Below are positions 36,257 through 46,155 of a stretch of 64,000 nucleotides of DNA, one piece after another. The notes under the pieces are model-generated. The model saw only the letters and a program-made list of their open reading frames with translations. It had not been told where the DNA came from and made no database searches. The stretch comes from Ridgeia piscesae (Eukaryota > Annelida > Polychaeta > Sabellida > Siboglinidae): NCBI GenBank assembly GCA_025642075.2, contig JAODUO010000057.1, forward strand, positions 461,001 through 525,000, given 5' to 3'. The translations under genes and the position numbers were made by a program. The stretch's first letter is position 1, and each line of letters begins with the position of its first letter.

Positions 36257-36644
36257 ACAAATATCAATACAGACCAACTTTTGACAGACACATTTGACCT
36301 ACATTAACAAGCCAAATAAATAAAGTCAAACAAAAAATGTATGGTTGTGCAATTATCAAATCGAGGACCATGACCTCTGGTATACTGGTACTGATAGGGC
36401 AATACATTTTAAAAAGACACAAGCTATGTGCCAGGTATATATTTTTGTGTAGCTCATTGTGCACTGAATTATCAGTCATTCCCAGGTGGACCCACCGGGG
36501 TTATCTTAAAATTACCACCAACTGCAATGGCAACAAAAGAAATTAAATAATGGTGACAATGACTGCCATGGGTTTGAAGTTCCATGGATGGGTGTAACTG
36601 TAAACCAGTAAGTGTATCTAAATACTCAACTGTTTGTGTATGCT

Positions 36645-36818
36645 CTAGTTGTCGAGACTCTCCTTGTCCTTCTTCGCCCGGGCTGTCTTGTTGGCCTTGT
36701 AGCGCTGTGTATGCGACCAGTCTGCGTAGATTGCTGATGCTGTGATGGTTGGGAAGAGAACCGAGAGGAAGTTGCGTCGTACTTGATACAGCACTGTCTT
36801 TGCCAATGCTCTGTCCAT
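36645..36818 (-). CDS. Small single-pass membrane protein, possible NDUFB1-like tandem paralogue
   Basis: 57-codon frame from ATG 36818 to TAG 36645, right after an acceptor GTGTATTACAG|GTCGT. It has one hydrophobic segment, FLSVLFPTITASAIYADW (about residues 17-34), then a basic tail rich in Lys and Arg (QRYKANKTARAKKDK). Segment, length and position after the acceptor parallel the neighbouring NDUFB1 exon (YLSMLVP...YFDW). This suggests a diverged tandem copy or another tiny inner-membrane respiratory subunit. Base composition is GC-richer than its flanks, as expected for coding DNA. I cannot name the protein with confidence. Confidence 0.55.
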   Translation of the reverse strand: MDRALAKTVLYQVRRNFLSVLFPTITASAIYADWSHTQRYKANKTARAKKDKESLDN

Positions 36819-36878
36819 ACGACCTGTAATACACTAAATGGTCTGAACTCACAGCAACAGTTATTGTTAACAAACCAG

Positions 36879-37745
36879 ACATGGGGTCAAATACATTTGT
36901 GTTTGAAAGTATTTTAAATACTTTTTAAAACGTATTTGTATTTGATATTAAAAGTATTTTTATTTAAATACTTTCCGAAAGTATTTGGCATTTTTCAAAC
37001 ATGTTTCCAAATACATTGTCAGTATCAACATTTCTATGTCAAGATCACATGTAATGCCTGCCAAACTGATTACCTTTACTGCAAATACCCCTACCCATTA
37101 AGTAATTAATACTGTTGGATGAAAGACACATTAAAGATTGTATCTTCAATATGTCTTTCACCCAACAATACTAATTACTGAAGAAGACTGGCCACAATTT
37201 TCATTTGCTCAGAGCCAGAGGGTGGATTAGCACATGACAGTGACCATATGTGAATATCATCTTTGTTCTTTAGTCTGGCTCCAGGCTATTCTGGTCTCCA
37301 TGCTGTCTTTCAAGTTGAGCTGTCAGACTTCCTCACAAGATCCTAGTAGCTATTACTCATTAGCATTGTCTCTTCTGAGGGCAACATGTGCATTTTATTA
37401 TGGACCTCCTGGCTTAACTTAAAGAACATCAGATTGTGGCCTTTAACTCTGTGGATAGAGGTTTGTGAGTCAGTTGTTAGCAGAAACAAGACTCCCAAGC
37501 ATTGGTGTATATGTCATCATATGAGCAAAACACTAATTTTGCCAGCCTATAAACTAGATGTCTCGGTGTATGAAATGCTTTTCTTTTAATGATATAGTAA
37601 TTATATCATGAAAATGAAAAGTATTTGAAATGCTTTCCAATGTATTTATATTTAAATACATTTGCATTTACAAGTATTTGCAGTTGTATTTGAATCCTCA
37701 AGAGTATTTGTATTTTAATACATTTCAATGTATTTGAACCCATGT
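36879..37745. mobile_element. Foldback/MITE-like element, 867 bp, with AAATAC-rich terminal inverted repeats
   Basis: The left end ACATGGGGTCAAATACATT (36879-36897) matches the reverse complement of the right end (37727-37745) at 18 of 19 bases. Both subterminal regions are dense in AAATAC/GTATTT words over more than 100 bases. A central hairpin at 37104-37177 pairs AATTAATACTGTTGGATGAA with its near-complement. No transposase frame. Target duplications were not resolved. Confidence 0.7.
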
Positions 37746-39480
37746 ACAAACATGTGGCCTCTTGTTGGGTGATTGCTGCTGAAGTTGTTGGTGGTTAACT
37801 ATGGTGAGTGACATCCACAGAGCTCCTGACAGAAGCACTGCAGATGTCTGAAGTTCTGTAGTCTAAATTTGTTCAAAACACTTCCGAAATGTATCTCAAC
37901 CATCTGTTATTGCAGAACAGTACAATTTTTTTAACTGACTCTATTGGCACATGTATAAATGGATACCCGTATAAGTATTTTCGAAAAAAAATGCACCTAA
38001 GTCAAACAACCCACAAGAGGGCAGCACAGGTTATGTCTTATAAACGTCACTACTTATTCCGCTAAATATTAATATATCTTAACCAATGTTCGCTATTGTA
38101 AATGTGTATCTCTGTAGCCATCGGTGGAACAAACAAGTCCGAATAACAATGGTTAAAACAGGCAAAGCAAAATAGAACACTGTCAACTGAGTTTGAGTCC
38201 TGAGGCTGAGCAAGTGCCTGGGCCAGACCCAGAGTCAGACCTCAGTCTCAGTGACTGCTCCATTCGAGTCGGCCGGCGACTGCCACACTTATTTCAACAT
38301 CACTGTTACTATTACATTATAGTTATCGTTCAAACAGCCCAATTACACTATGTAATACGCATTATAATATCACAATATATGATGAGTTGAGTTTCCTTAC
38401 CGACCAAAACAACCACTCCACCGGCCGACCTTGCTGATCTAATAACGGAGCTATCCTAGGACAAATAGCGATTCGTTTCGTATTACTTATAAACCATTAT
38501 TTCGCAAAATCCATTGGTCGATAAATTATGTATTGTATATATATAATGTAAAATGCAATTAATGTAGTGTACAAATATATTATTATACTATTTTCCGAAA
38601 GTAACTTAAGTAAAGTAACTCAGTAACTTGCACCAGGTATAACCACACTCGTACCGGGGTCGTACCAAACTAATTTCAGTTACCCAGACTGAAAATTTCC
38701 CGAGCCTATGAGTTCTATGACTTCTATTTTTTGCCCTCGGCTGTGTTCTATTAACTGACTACTCTGTATATATTGTAGTTACAATGTTATGATCTTCTCT
38801 GTATATGTTGTAGTTATAATGTTATGATCTTATAAGATCTCATTGAACTAGTCAGCCTTTATCAGAACATTTACGCCAAGCCGACTTTTCTATGGCATAT
38901 CATGCTGGTACTGGACGCAGTCACAGCTAGGGCGCTTGTCGTCCTCAACTGCAACAATGTCACTGTTTTTCAGAGCAAATTGAAGACGCACTAATGTAGT
39001 ATAGCCTACGAGTAACTTATACGTTTGACTAATTTTAATAGTGTTACACTCGTTAAATAATAATTATTTAGACTATGTCGTATGTTTGTACTTAAATTAT
39101 AAATTTCACTTTTTTCATTATTTAAAAAAAGTATTACTTATTATTATTTAGGTAATATAGAGCTCTATCTATTTTATTCTTGAATGTTTATATTAACTTC
39201 CATTTTGCATGTTCTTGTATTATACAGCAACATACATTATATATGTGTTTATACATGTGGTGCTGTATAAATCAATAAACATCTACAACTTATTATTTTT
39301 ATATACTCACATATTTTAACTATTTAACTTATATATTTTAAAAGGCATTTATTTGCATGTATTAATTGCATGATTAGCAATTGATCAATCAAATATGCTG
39401 CTCATTAGTATCATTAATTGTACAACACAGTTAGCTTATGTAGCTTGTAACCATATTAAATTTTATATATTCATATTTTA
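37746..39480. other. Intergenic DNA, no gene seen
   Basis: Two tandem ~35-base copies of CTCTGTATAT(A/G)TTGTAGTTA(C/T)AATGTTATGATCTT lie at about 38763-38831. The 38190-38460 region is GC-richer and could include the noncoding first exon of one of the minus-strand small genes, but no exon can be placed. Confidence 0.4.
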
Positions 39481-39519
39481 ACATATTTTCTTCTAAAATA
39501 TATGTAGGGGAGGTAGCTA

Positions 39520-40614
39520 GGGGCATGTTCGCACTCTGAGGCATGTCCGCACATCTAACCCCCAAATAAACCATTTGCGTATACTTTTTGATAAAAGTGA
39601 ATAAGTAAAAAGTTATGACATAAAATGTAATTTTCGTAAAAACTGATGTAATTTTACTCATATGTTGTTATGTTTATTACAACTGTAAGACGTGCATATA
39701 AATTTCTTTCATAATTCCAAATTGCATTTTAATGTCTTATGATGTGTCAAATAAAGGATACTTTCATAAGCAGCATTTTCGCGCAATTCAGTATTGTTCA
39801 CGTGTTGGATGCTTGGGGCATGTTCGCACATGCCTGTGCGGTCAGACCCCACCCGCTGTGTAGTCTACTTAGACACATATTTATATATTTAAGTTGCTTA
39901 CCACAAATATTATAGGAAACTTTAATGTGATATAGTATATGATGATCATTATATAATTATTTAATAGTATCACCCTTTTAGTTTACGTCATTCATCGCTT
40001 CATCAATGTGCAATAGGCTATACATGTATCGCGATGACCTTACATTGTCCATGTTGTATATCATTAGGTCCGTTAAATAAAAAAACACTTAATTGTTCAC
40101 TGCTCACAGACAAAAACAAGATGACAAATTATGTATAATATATAATGTAGAACTTTGCCCGTATACGTTAGTCCATACAAATGTAAGCCATGCTCGCACG
40201 GCCAACAAACTGAGTTTTGAATTTGACTTTGCGCTTTACGAGACCATGGTGTTTTTAACTAGAAGGCATCAGACAAGCTGGGTTGCAAGCTTTGACTTTC
40301 CCCTTTACAAAACTGTTGTTGTTTGCTTTGACTCTCACTGAGGAATAAACGTGGACTATGATTCAAGGCCACTGTATTTTCTACACTTTACTTATATATG
40401 AAAACTTGAAACCGTTGATTTGTGTTCTCTGGTATTTCTTGTAAGTTTTTGTTCAAGTAATGCGCGTGTCCGTAGCCTACACATACCAATACATATGATT
40501 ATTATTATTGCAGTTTATAGTCAGCTCTGTGAGACCAGCTGCTGCTTTGCCATTCCTGGGGCATAACCGCACACAGTGTGCGGCTATGCCCCGTACCTTG
40601 GGGCATGTCCGCAC
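39520..40614. repeat. Cluster of GGGGCATGTYCGCAC motifs including a 17-bp hairpin
   Basis: Copies of GGGGCATGTTCGCAC or close variants start at 39520, 39539, 39815 and 40600. An inverted pair at 40558-40592 forms a hairpin: GGGGCATAACCGCACAC, one base, GTGTGCGGCTATGCCCC, with 16 of 17 positions pairing. The surrounding DNA is AT-rich and noncoding. Probably remains of one or two related foldback elements. Confidence 0.7.
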
Positions 40615-40639
40615 AAAGGTATATGCCTATACATTTGTA

Positions 40640-41790
40640 TTATGTTCAACATTGGATCTAATAGTGAATGTCCACTTCTCCTTCTGGGTGGGGGAAAGGA
40701 CGAGTATTTTCCGTAACACAGATAAATTTGCCACTTTAAGTTAGGTACAGGATCGAGGGAGGGCAATTTTAGTCTGTTGAATACTCAATCAATCAGTCAA
40801 TAATTTATGTTTACAGCAATACGTAACTCTACATATATCCTGATACTGGCTGACTACAAACTGTATGACTGAAAGACAAGTTCAGCTTCATAAAATAATT
40901 CAATAATTTACTTATGATGATCTTGTGCTGTACGCTACGGCAAATTCAAGAATTTATGTATACGTACTGGTTCAGACGCTGCGGCGCAGAAATAAAGTCA
41001 ACGTTTTAAAGTGATGTTTACTTATGATAACAGCCACGGATATCATTATGGATATCTCATCGATTATTTCTTTGTGGAAGATACGCAATCAAGCGAACGT
41101 CGACTAGAAACAACTTTACGAACAAGACAAAAGCCCGACCCATAAAAGGGCCGGCCACATAAATGAGTTGTTTAGAGAACGAGTTGGTCGTGTGTCGTCT
41201 TCTGCTTGCGGCGTGAACGCTGATTAGTAGTGCTACTGGTGTACAGAAGCATCCAAGTCCAAGAAGGGGTGTTTTGTGTCCCCGAATGGACATTGTCAGC
41301 TGTAAACAGTTTGATGAAGGTTACAACGAGTGGTTTCAAAGTAGTAAATTACCTATTTGAGTGTGTTTCTGTGTAGCATAGAAGTTTAATGATGGTATAC
41401 CGCATGCATAACTAGCCGGCTTACAGTTACGCAGCATGATTCGACCTGAAACGTATTCGGTCGTCCCTCTACTATTAGCATTATTAAAAGCTGACGGATT
41501 ACTGCACGAGATCGACTACCTAAGCTTGTCTAAGATCTTCGTATTTTATACCCCAACCCTGGCAAACCAAATGAACTGGAAACCCATTGTAAATTTTACC
41601 ACAAAACAATTCAATTGTTACAGGAGTACTTTATCTTTAATTGTATGATTTTCCGGTTTTGTTCCATCTCCATTATTTAGTAAGACACACAAGTCTCATC
41701 TGCTGCTATATCGTTTTTATGAGCTATTTTACTAGTTCATTCAAAGAAAAGACCTATGTATTCTTTCGCATGCAGGCATAACTTCCACGG
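40640..41790. other. Spacer, no supported gene
   Basis: Short frames on both strands (for example 41057-41293 minus, 41436-41648 plus) lack recognisable domains or convincing splice context. The 41060-41300 stretch is slightly GC-rich, so a first exon cannot be excluded. Confidence 0.35.
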
Positions 41791-41796
41791 CAGTGA

Positions 41797-42584
41797 GTGA
41801 GTGATTTCTTTAGAGAACCATTGAGTGAGCAGGACAGTACTCTAAACAAGTTGTTGGTCCAGCCATCAAACAGAAACCTCTTCTGTGAAATGTCAAAAGT
41901 ATGTGTCACTGCCATAATCAGTGTGCTTGAAAGACAGTACAAATGTTATTTCGAGATGAATATCTCGGAACAGTTGAGGAGGCCGGAGACCGAATCATGT
42001 AGGTTGCATAACATTGATGCAGAGGAAATCATGGGGATGTTCTCCGCCTCCAAACAATTTGCAAAACATGCAACCATGTGTTTTCTGTCATCGAGAATGC
42101 GTGCCATGAAGAACCATACATCAATGGGATGCCACCTGAAAAGAGGAAGAAAGTACTTAAGTGGGCAGTTGGTGCAGCTTGGAAAGAGGTATTTGAATCG
42201 AAAGAAACATGTTGATTTACGTCAGGAACTTTCTAAGAGGGCAGCACAGAAACGACAAAAGAGGGAGGAAAAGGAAAAGGTTGAAAGCAAACTAAAGACT
42301 CTTAAGTCAGGAGAGTGTCACGCTCAGTTCCCTGAATTGGGGAAAAAGTCTCTCAGTGATCTTGAGGACATGTTGGCGGGTGCCATTGTGGCTGGTTTGA
42401 CGTGGATCAAATTGAGAAGACCATCTACAATGGAAGAGTTGAGAAACTGAAAGGAAGGAACAGAACTGTGTACAAAATAGCATACTGGAGTCACTGTGAA
42501 ACTTATGCTGATGCTGTAGACTACGAGATCCCTATGTCCGAACTTGGGGCAGATCTAGTCTCCGGAGATTTGATGCTGTCTTAA
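41797..42584 (+). pseudogene. Frameshifted copy of a multicopy invertebrate protein family of unknown function
   Basis: The plus-strand frame contains REPLSEQDSTLNKLLVQPSN, HNIDAEEIMGMFSASK, then SSRMRAMKNHTS. It then shifts to a neighbouring frame reading GMPPEKRKKVLKWAVGAAWKE near 42125-42200, back to LRQELSKRAAQKRQKREEKE, and again near 42385 to WFDVDQIEKTIYNGRV, VYKIAYWSHCETYADAVDYE and ELGADLVSGDL. Pieced this way it resembles a family I recall from molluscs and cnidarians, present in many copies per genome and often linked to repeats. At least three frame changes without good splice sites argue for a pseudogene. There is no ATG at the left end. Confidence 0.55.
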
Positions 42585-43320
42585 ACACCTGCCTTTACTT
42601 ACTCTCTGGTAAGGTATATAATCATAGATGAATTAGATTTAAAATGGCTTATTCTTAATTTCATAGGCTTTCCAATGGTACCAAGATTTTGATAATCGAA
42701 CAAGAACTAAGAAAGTTGTGGCATGAAACCACCAGAATACTAAGAAATGGGTCACAAGTTACATCAGATCTGCTGTTTTCCATTAAGACAAAGGCCAAAA
42801 AACGAGCCTAATTTCTTAGGTATAAAAAACCATAACTTGTTTAATACTTGTCACTTAAAGGTGATCTTGGTATCATTTGAAAGGTATGTTCAAGCCCTTT
42901 CCAATTCAGTTGGGAAGGGTTAACTTTTTTTGTCACATAGCTACAGTGACCTGTCCCTTGTTTTATAGGTTTCCATCCAATAGAAACTCGTCTAGATCGG
43001 TTACCGTTTTCAAATCGTGTGATAGTCATCTTGACTTACGCTCCTGTATGGGCTCATTAAGTATGGCTCAAGAATCGTGCCCTATTCTCCACTCACCTTT
43101 GGCAGCTCTTTGGCGTTGACGATGTTGTTTAATTCTAATTTCTGTCAGCTGTGCGAAACACTGTTTCTCGTTAAATAGCTGGGATGTGTTGTTTTAATTT
43201 AAGAAATGACGAGTCCGTTTGCTCATGTGTTCATTAACATCCATGTGTCCACCAAAACGTGTGACTGGCAATAATTTGGTCCTGCATAAAGCCCTGCACT
43301 GACCCTGCTTAACATTTTTA
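42585..43320. other. Spacer before the 43330 exon, no gene seen
   Basis: Bases 43225-43300 share a repeat word with ~1670-1740 (CCACCAAAA...GTGTGACTGGCAATAATTTGGT), marking an interspersed repeat fragment. Otherwise nothing assignable. Confidence 0.45.
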
Positions 43321-43329
43321 ATTTCAGAA

Positions 43330-43767
43330 ATGGATGAAACAACAATTTCTGGTGTAGCTGCACTGTGCTTCCTGGCAGATGACTCGGGTTTCCAAGGCAA
43401 CCTGGTTACAGAAGATCAAAAACATTTCGGCCTAGTTGGCAAGGCAACTGAGTCTTGCTGTCATGAATATCACACATGCTGCTTCGAGAAACCACCAGTC
43501 TTCTATGACATTACATTAACAGCTCCTGGCAGTGGAGACTGGAGTGATGTGGTCCTGCGGGGTGTTATGCGGACAGGAGGAGACAACTGCTCATTGTCTT
43601 CGCAGGAAGTGACTTTTGACACAGACGAATTACTTGTGAATCAGTCAGCTGAAGCACACATAAAGAAGTACTTTTCTACAAAGTGGCTTGGTCGAAGCTG
43701 TTATGTGTGTATCGGACAACTCTTAGCCACCGTGTTGCGAGAGAATCATACCGATAAGATCAAGTAG
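43330..43767 (+). CDS. Unrecognised protein, probable last (or only) coding exon
   Basis: 145-codon frame beginning ATG at 43330, three bases after an acceptor-like TTTTTAATTTCAG, and ending TAG 43767. An AATAAA lies at 43815-43820, the right distance for a short 3' UTR, so this is likely a real transcribed exon. The protein is Cys-rich (cluster SCCHEYHTCC near residues 43-52), with an acidic/polar middle and a C-terminal AHIKKYFSTKWLGRSCYVCIGQLL. No domain is recognised. The gene may have exons upstream in the repeat-rich region, in which case the ATG is internal. It converges with minus-strand SMIM12. Confidence 0.55.
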   Translation: MDETTISGVAALCFLADDSGFQGNLVTEDQKHFGLVGKATESCCHEYHTCCFEKPPVFYDITLTAPGSGDWSDVVLRGVMRTGGDNCSLSSQEVTFDTDELLVNQSAEAHIKKYFSTKWLGRSCYVCIGQLLATVLRENHTDKIK

Positions 43768-43814
43768 CAACCAGTTTGGCTTTGTATGTTACTTTGGCCA
43801 ATAGAATAACTTGC

Positions 43815-43820
43815 AATAAA
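43815..43820 (+). terminator. Poly(A) signal AATAAA after the 43330-43767 frame
   Basis: TTGCAATAAAAAGG, 48 bases after the stop codon. It supports transcription of the preceding frame. Confidence 0.55.
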
Positions 43821-44526
43821 AAGGTTGATTCATCTTCATTTAGCATCTTCCAGTATGAAATTATTATTTTGCATTAAAAAAGTGAAACTACCTGGTAAGC
43901 AATCTCATTTTTATATCGTGATATATATTCAAAGAATCCTAGATAAGATAGACTAAAATGTTTGTGACAACTATTTTATATTACGGTTTATATTGGGTTA
44001 GTAAATAATAACCTTAAATGTTTAGGTGTACTAATGGAGACCATTAAATTCTAACTTGCATGTATGGGAAATGGTTAATTGCACAGCAATGGTGCAGACT
44101 ATGTAATAGCATAAAAGTGATCACATTAAAGTAATAGTGACAATGTATACTTTTAAGATATTTAATTAGGTAAAGGTGTTATACAAAAAACATTCTTTGT
44201 AACAATTCTTGTCACAAAGATGTCTTGGTATAAGATTATTACATTGAATTTACAAATATTACATAATAGTTCATGCCCAATATTTGACACATACATGTAA
44301 TCTCAATCTATCAGTTGGCAAATATACAATATATTTGTGACAGATGAACAGCAGGCTATTCTGGTGATAGTAGTGACTGAGGAAGAGTTGTACAAAGGCA
44401 CATACTGAGCTCTTAGAAATGACAGACGACACAGGTAAAACTAGTCGACTCTGAATATCACATATGCACATGTGCAGCAACACTACATGTTAGTTATGAG
44501 AGTATCCATGTCTCTCACACATACAC

Positions 44527-44796
44527 TCATGATTTCTTGTTCCGATCCAACACAGCACCGGGCACAAATTTATGGTTCATCAAACTTTCCACATCCGTGA
44601 CGTCCTTTCCCTCGTTCAGCTGCTCCAGAAGCCTCTCCTCCCGCTCTTCTGCAATGCTCTTTGTCTTCCATGGTGTCTCTTTGTTACCTGTCACTAACCG
44701 CTCGACATTGTAGCCCACTACTCCAACCATTGCTGCTACAGGCCACATTATGTAGGGCGCATATGTCCTCATTGCATTGAATATGATAGGCCACAT
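44527..44796 (-). CDS. SMIM12: SMIM12 (small integral membrane protein 12)
   Basis: 89-codon frame on one exon, ATG 44796 to TGA 44527; human SMIM12 is 92 residues. The start MWPIIFNAMRTYAPYIMWPVAAMVGVVGYNVE matches the vertebrate MWPVFWTVVRTYAPYV...PVAFVVGAVGYHLE pattern. The soluble tail keeps SIAEEREERLLEQL and a C-terminal FVPGAVLDRN like human FAPKAVLNRN. One membrane segment at about residues 12-30 is followed by a charged helix. The molecular function of the family is not established. An acceptor TTTGTTTTCAG (exon starts 44811) precedes the ATG by 15 bases, so a noncoding 5' exon lies to the right, probably near 45.2-46 kb, divergent from DDHD1. Confidence 0.9.
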   Translation of the reverse strand: MWPIIFNAMRTYAPYIMWPVAAMVGVVGYNVERLVTGNKETPWKTKSIAEEREERLLEQLNEGKDVTDVESLMNHKFVPGAVLDRNKKS

Positions 44797-44814
44797 AGTT
44801 CATGCAGGTACCTG

Positions 44815-46155
44815 AAAACAAACAACATTTAGGTAAATTAAGAATGTGCTATAACTTGGGTCTCAATAAGTAGACCTAACTTCTAATAAGTAAAAATATT
44901 TCAATGGATGCGACTTATTCAGAGTGCACTGTAATTCATGTTTTTGTGAGTGCTACATAAATGAGTTTTTACCATATCCTGAAGATTTAAGATATCCTAA
45001 ATTCTGTCAATAATCTGCCACCAAAGCAAACGTTTAGTTGGCATCCACTACAACGCCAAGGATCCATGTTCGCAATGAGATTACTGACGTTATAGATTTA
45101 AGTTGTTGATCATGTGTAGGTAAACAACTTGTCTTTTTTATGGTAACGATGTCAATGATTGTCAATGAAGCTGAGTTGGGGAAACAAGGTTGCCGTTTTA
45201 ACAAAATAACAGCTGGGTTAACTCAAACAGGTATTTAAGGATTATCATAACATCAAATAAAGCAACTAAATGAAATAGCGGGCACGTTATTATAATTATA
45301 AATGGCTGGGATTACAAATATATCCTTCGTGTTGTGGCCAACCCAATCCGGTGTACATGACGTATTTGAGCGATAATGTGGGACTTTCCAATATTGTATT
45401 TTTGAGAACTGTTCGCCTCTTCGACGACACGCAAACATTCTATTATTATGCGATTTATGTCACTGAGACATACATTACACCTGTATCGGTGCAAAACACA
45501 GGCAATAAAAAGATTCAAGCTATTTGAAACAACGTCAACGTCGGGCTCCCGACCCCGACTAGCGCTCCCAGTTGACGGCGCCGGGGATAGAGCTGAGCCG
45601 TTACAACAGTTACAGGAAGACAATATTTCACTGCAGACTAGCTTTGTACACGTACCAGCCTTCATCTAGGTACTGTGAGAGTTAACCGTTAACACGGGAC
45701 GACTATTCGTGAAGAAAACGCTCGCAAAGATGTGACATTGAGTTGACAACCATCACGCTTGTTTGGCGGCCGTTCTGAATTGCCTACACAATACACTCCC
45801 AGAACAGCTAAACTCGCCGGCATCCGTTATAGGCTGTTAGTGCGCCTCGGTCTTTGTTTCTGAATCATCATGTCGTACATAGTCTACGCACATATAAGTA
45901 ATTTCTACATAAGTATCCTGTTTGGTAGAGTGCATATAAATATAAATAAGGTATGCACCGTCGCGCACAATAAATGACTTTCAGTCAATGTTCGAGGAAA
46001 TTATTGTCGTCACGTGACTTCCAAGGAAGCCGTACAAATCACATGACCTATAATGAGGCTGTGTTGTCGACTGTCAAAACAAACGTCGTATAAAAACGAG
46101 TTGAGAGCTCGCCGGCTTCTCCATTCACGTGCAGAACAAATGTGAACATAGCACA
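44815..46155. promoter_or_regulatory. Divergent intergenic region between SMIM12 and DDHD1
   Basis: About 1.3 kb separates the SMIM12 ATG (minus) from the DDHD1 ATG (plus). It includes a GC-rich patch at 45540-45600 and TCACGTGAC at ~46011. A TATA-like TATAAAAA lies at 46089-46096, 60 bases upstream of the DDHD1 ATG, correctly placed for a start near 46120. The antisense frames at 45312-45665 and 45448-45669 overlap each other and show no domain. Confidence 0.5.

Noticed and set aside
36472..36882. 136-codon minus-strand frame
   Set aside because: It overlaps the better-supported 57-codon frame in another phase, lacks a domain and runs through the acceptor site.
46129..46155. Upstream GTG start for DDHD1
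   Set aside because: A normal ATG at 46156 lies nine codons in; no reason to use a non-ATG start in this gene.
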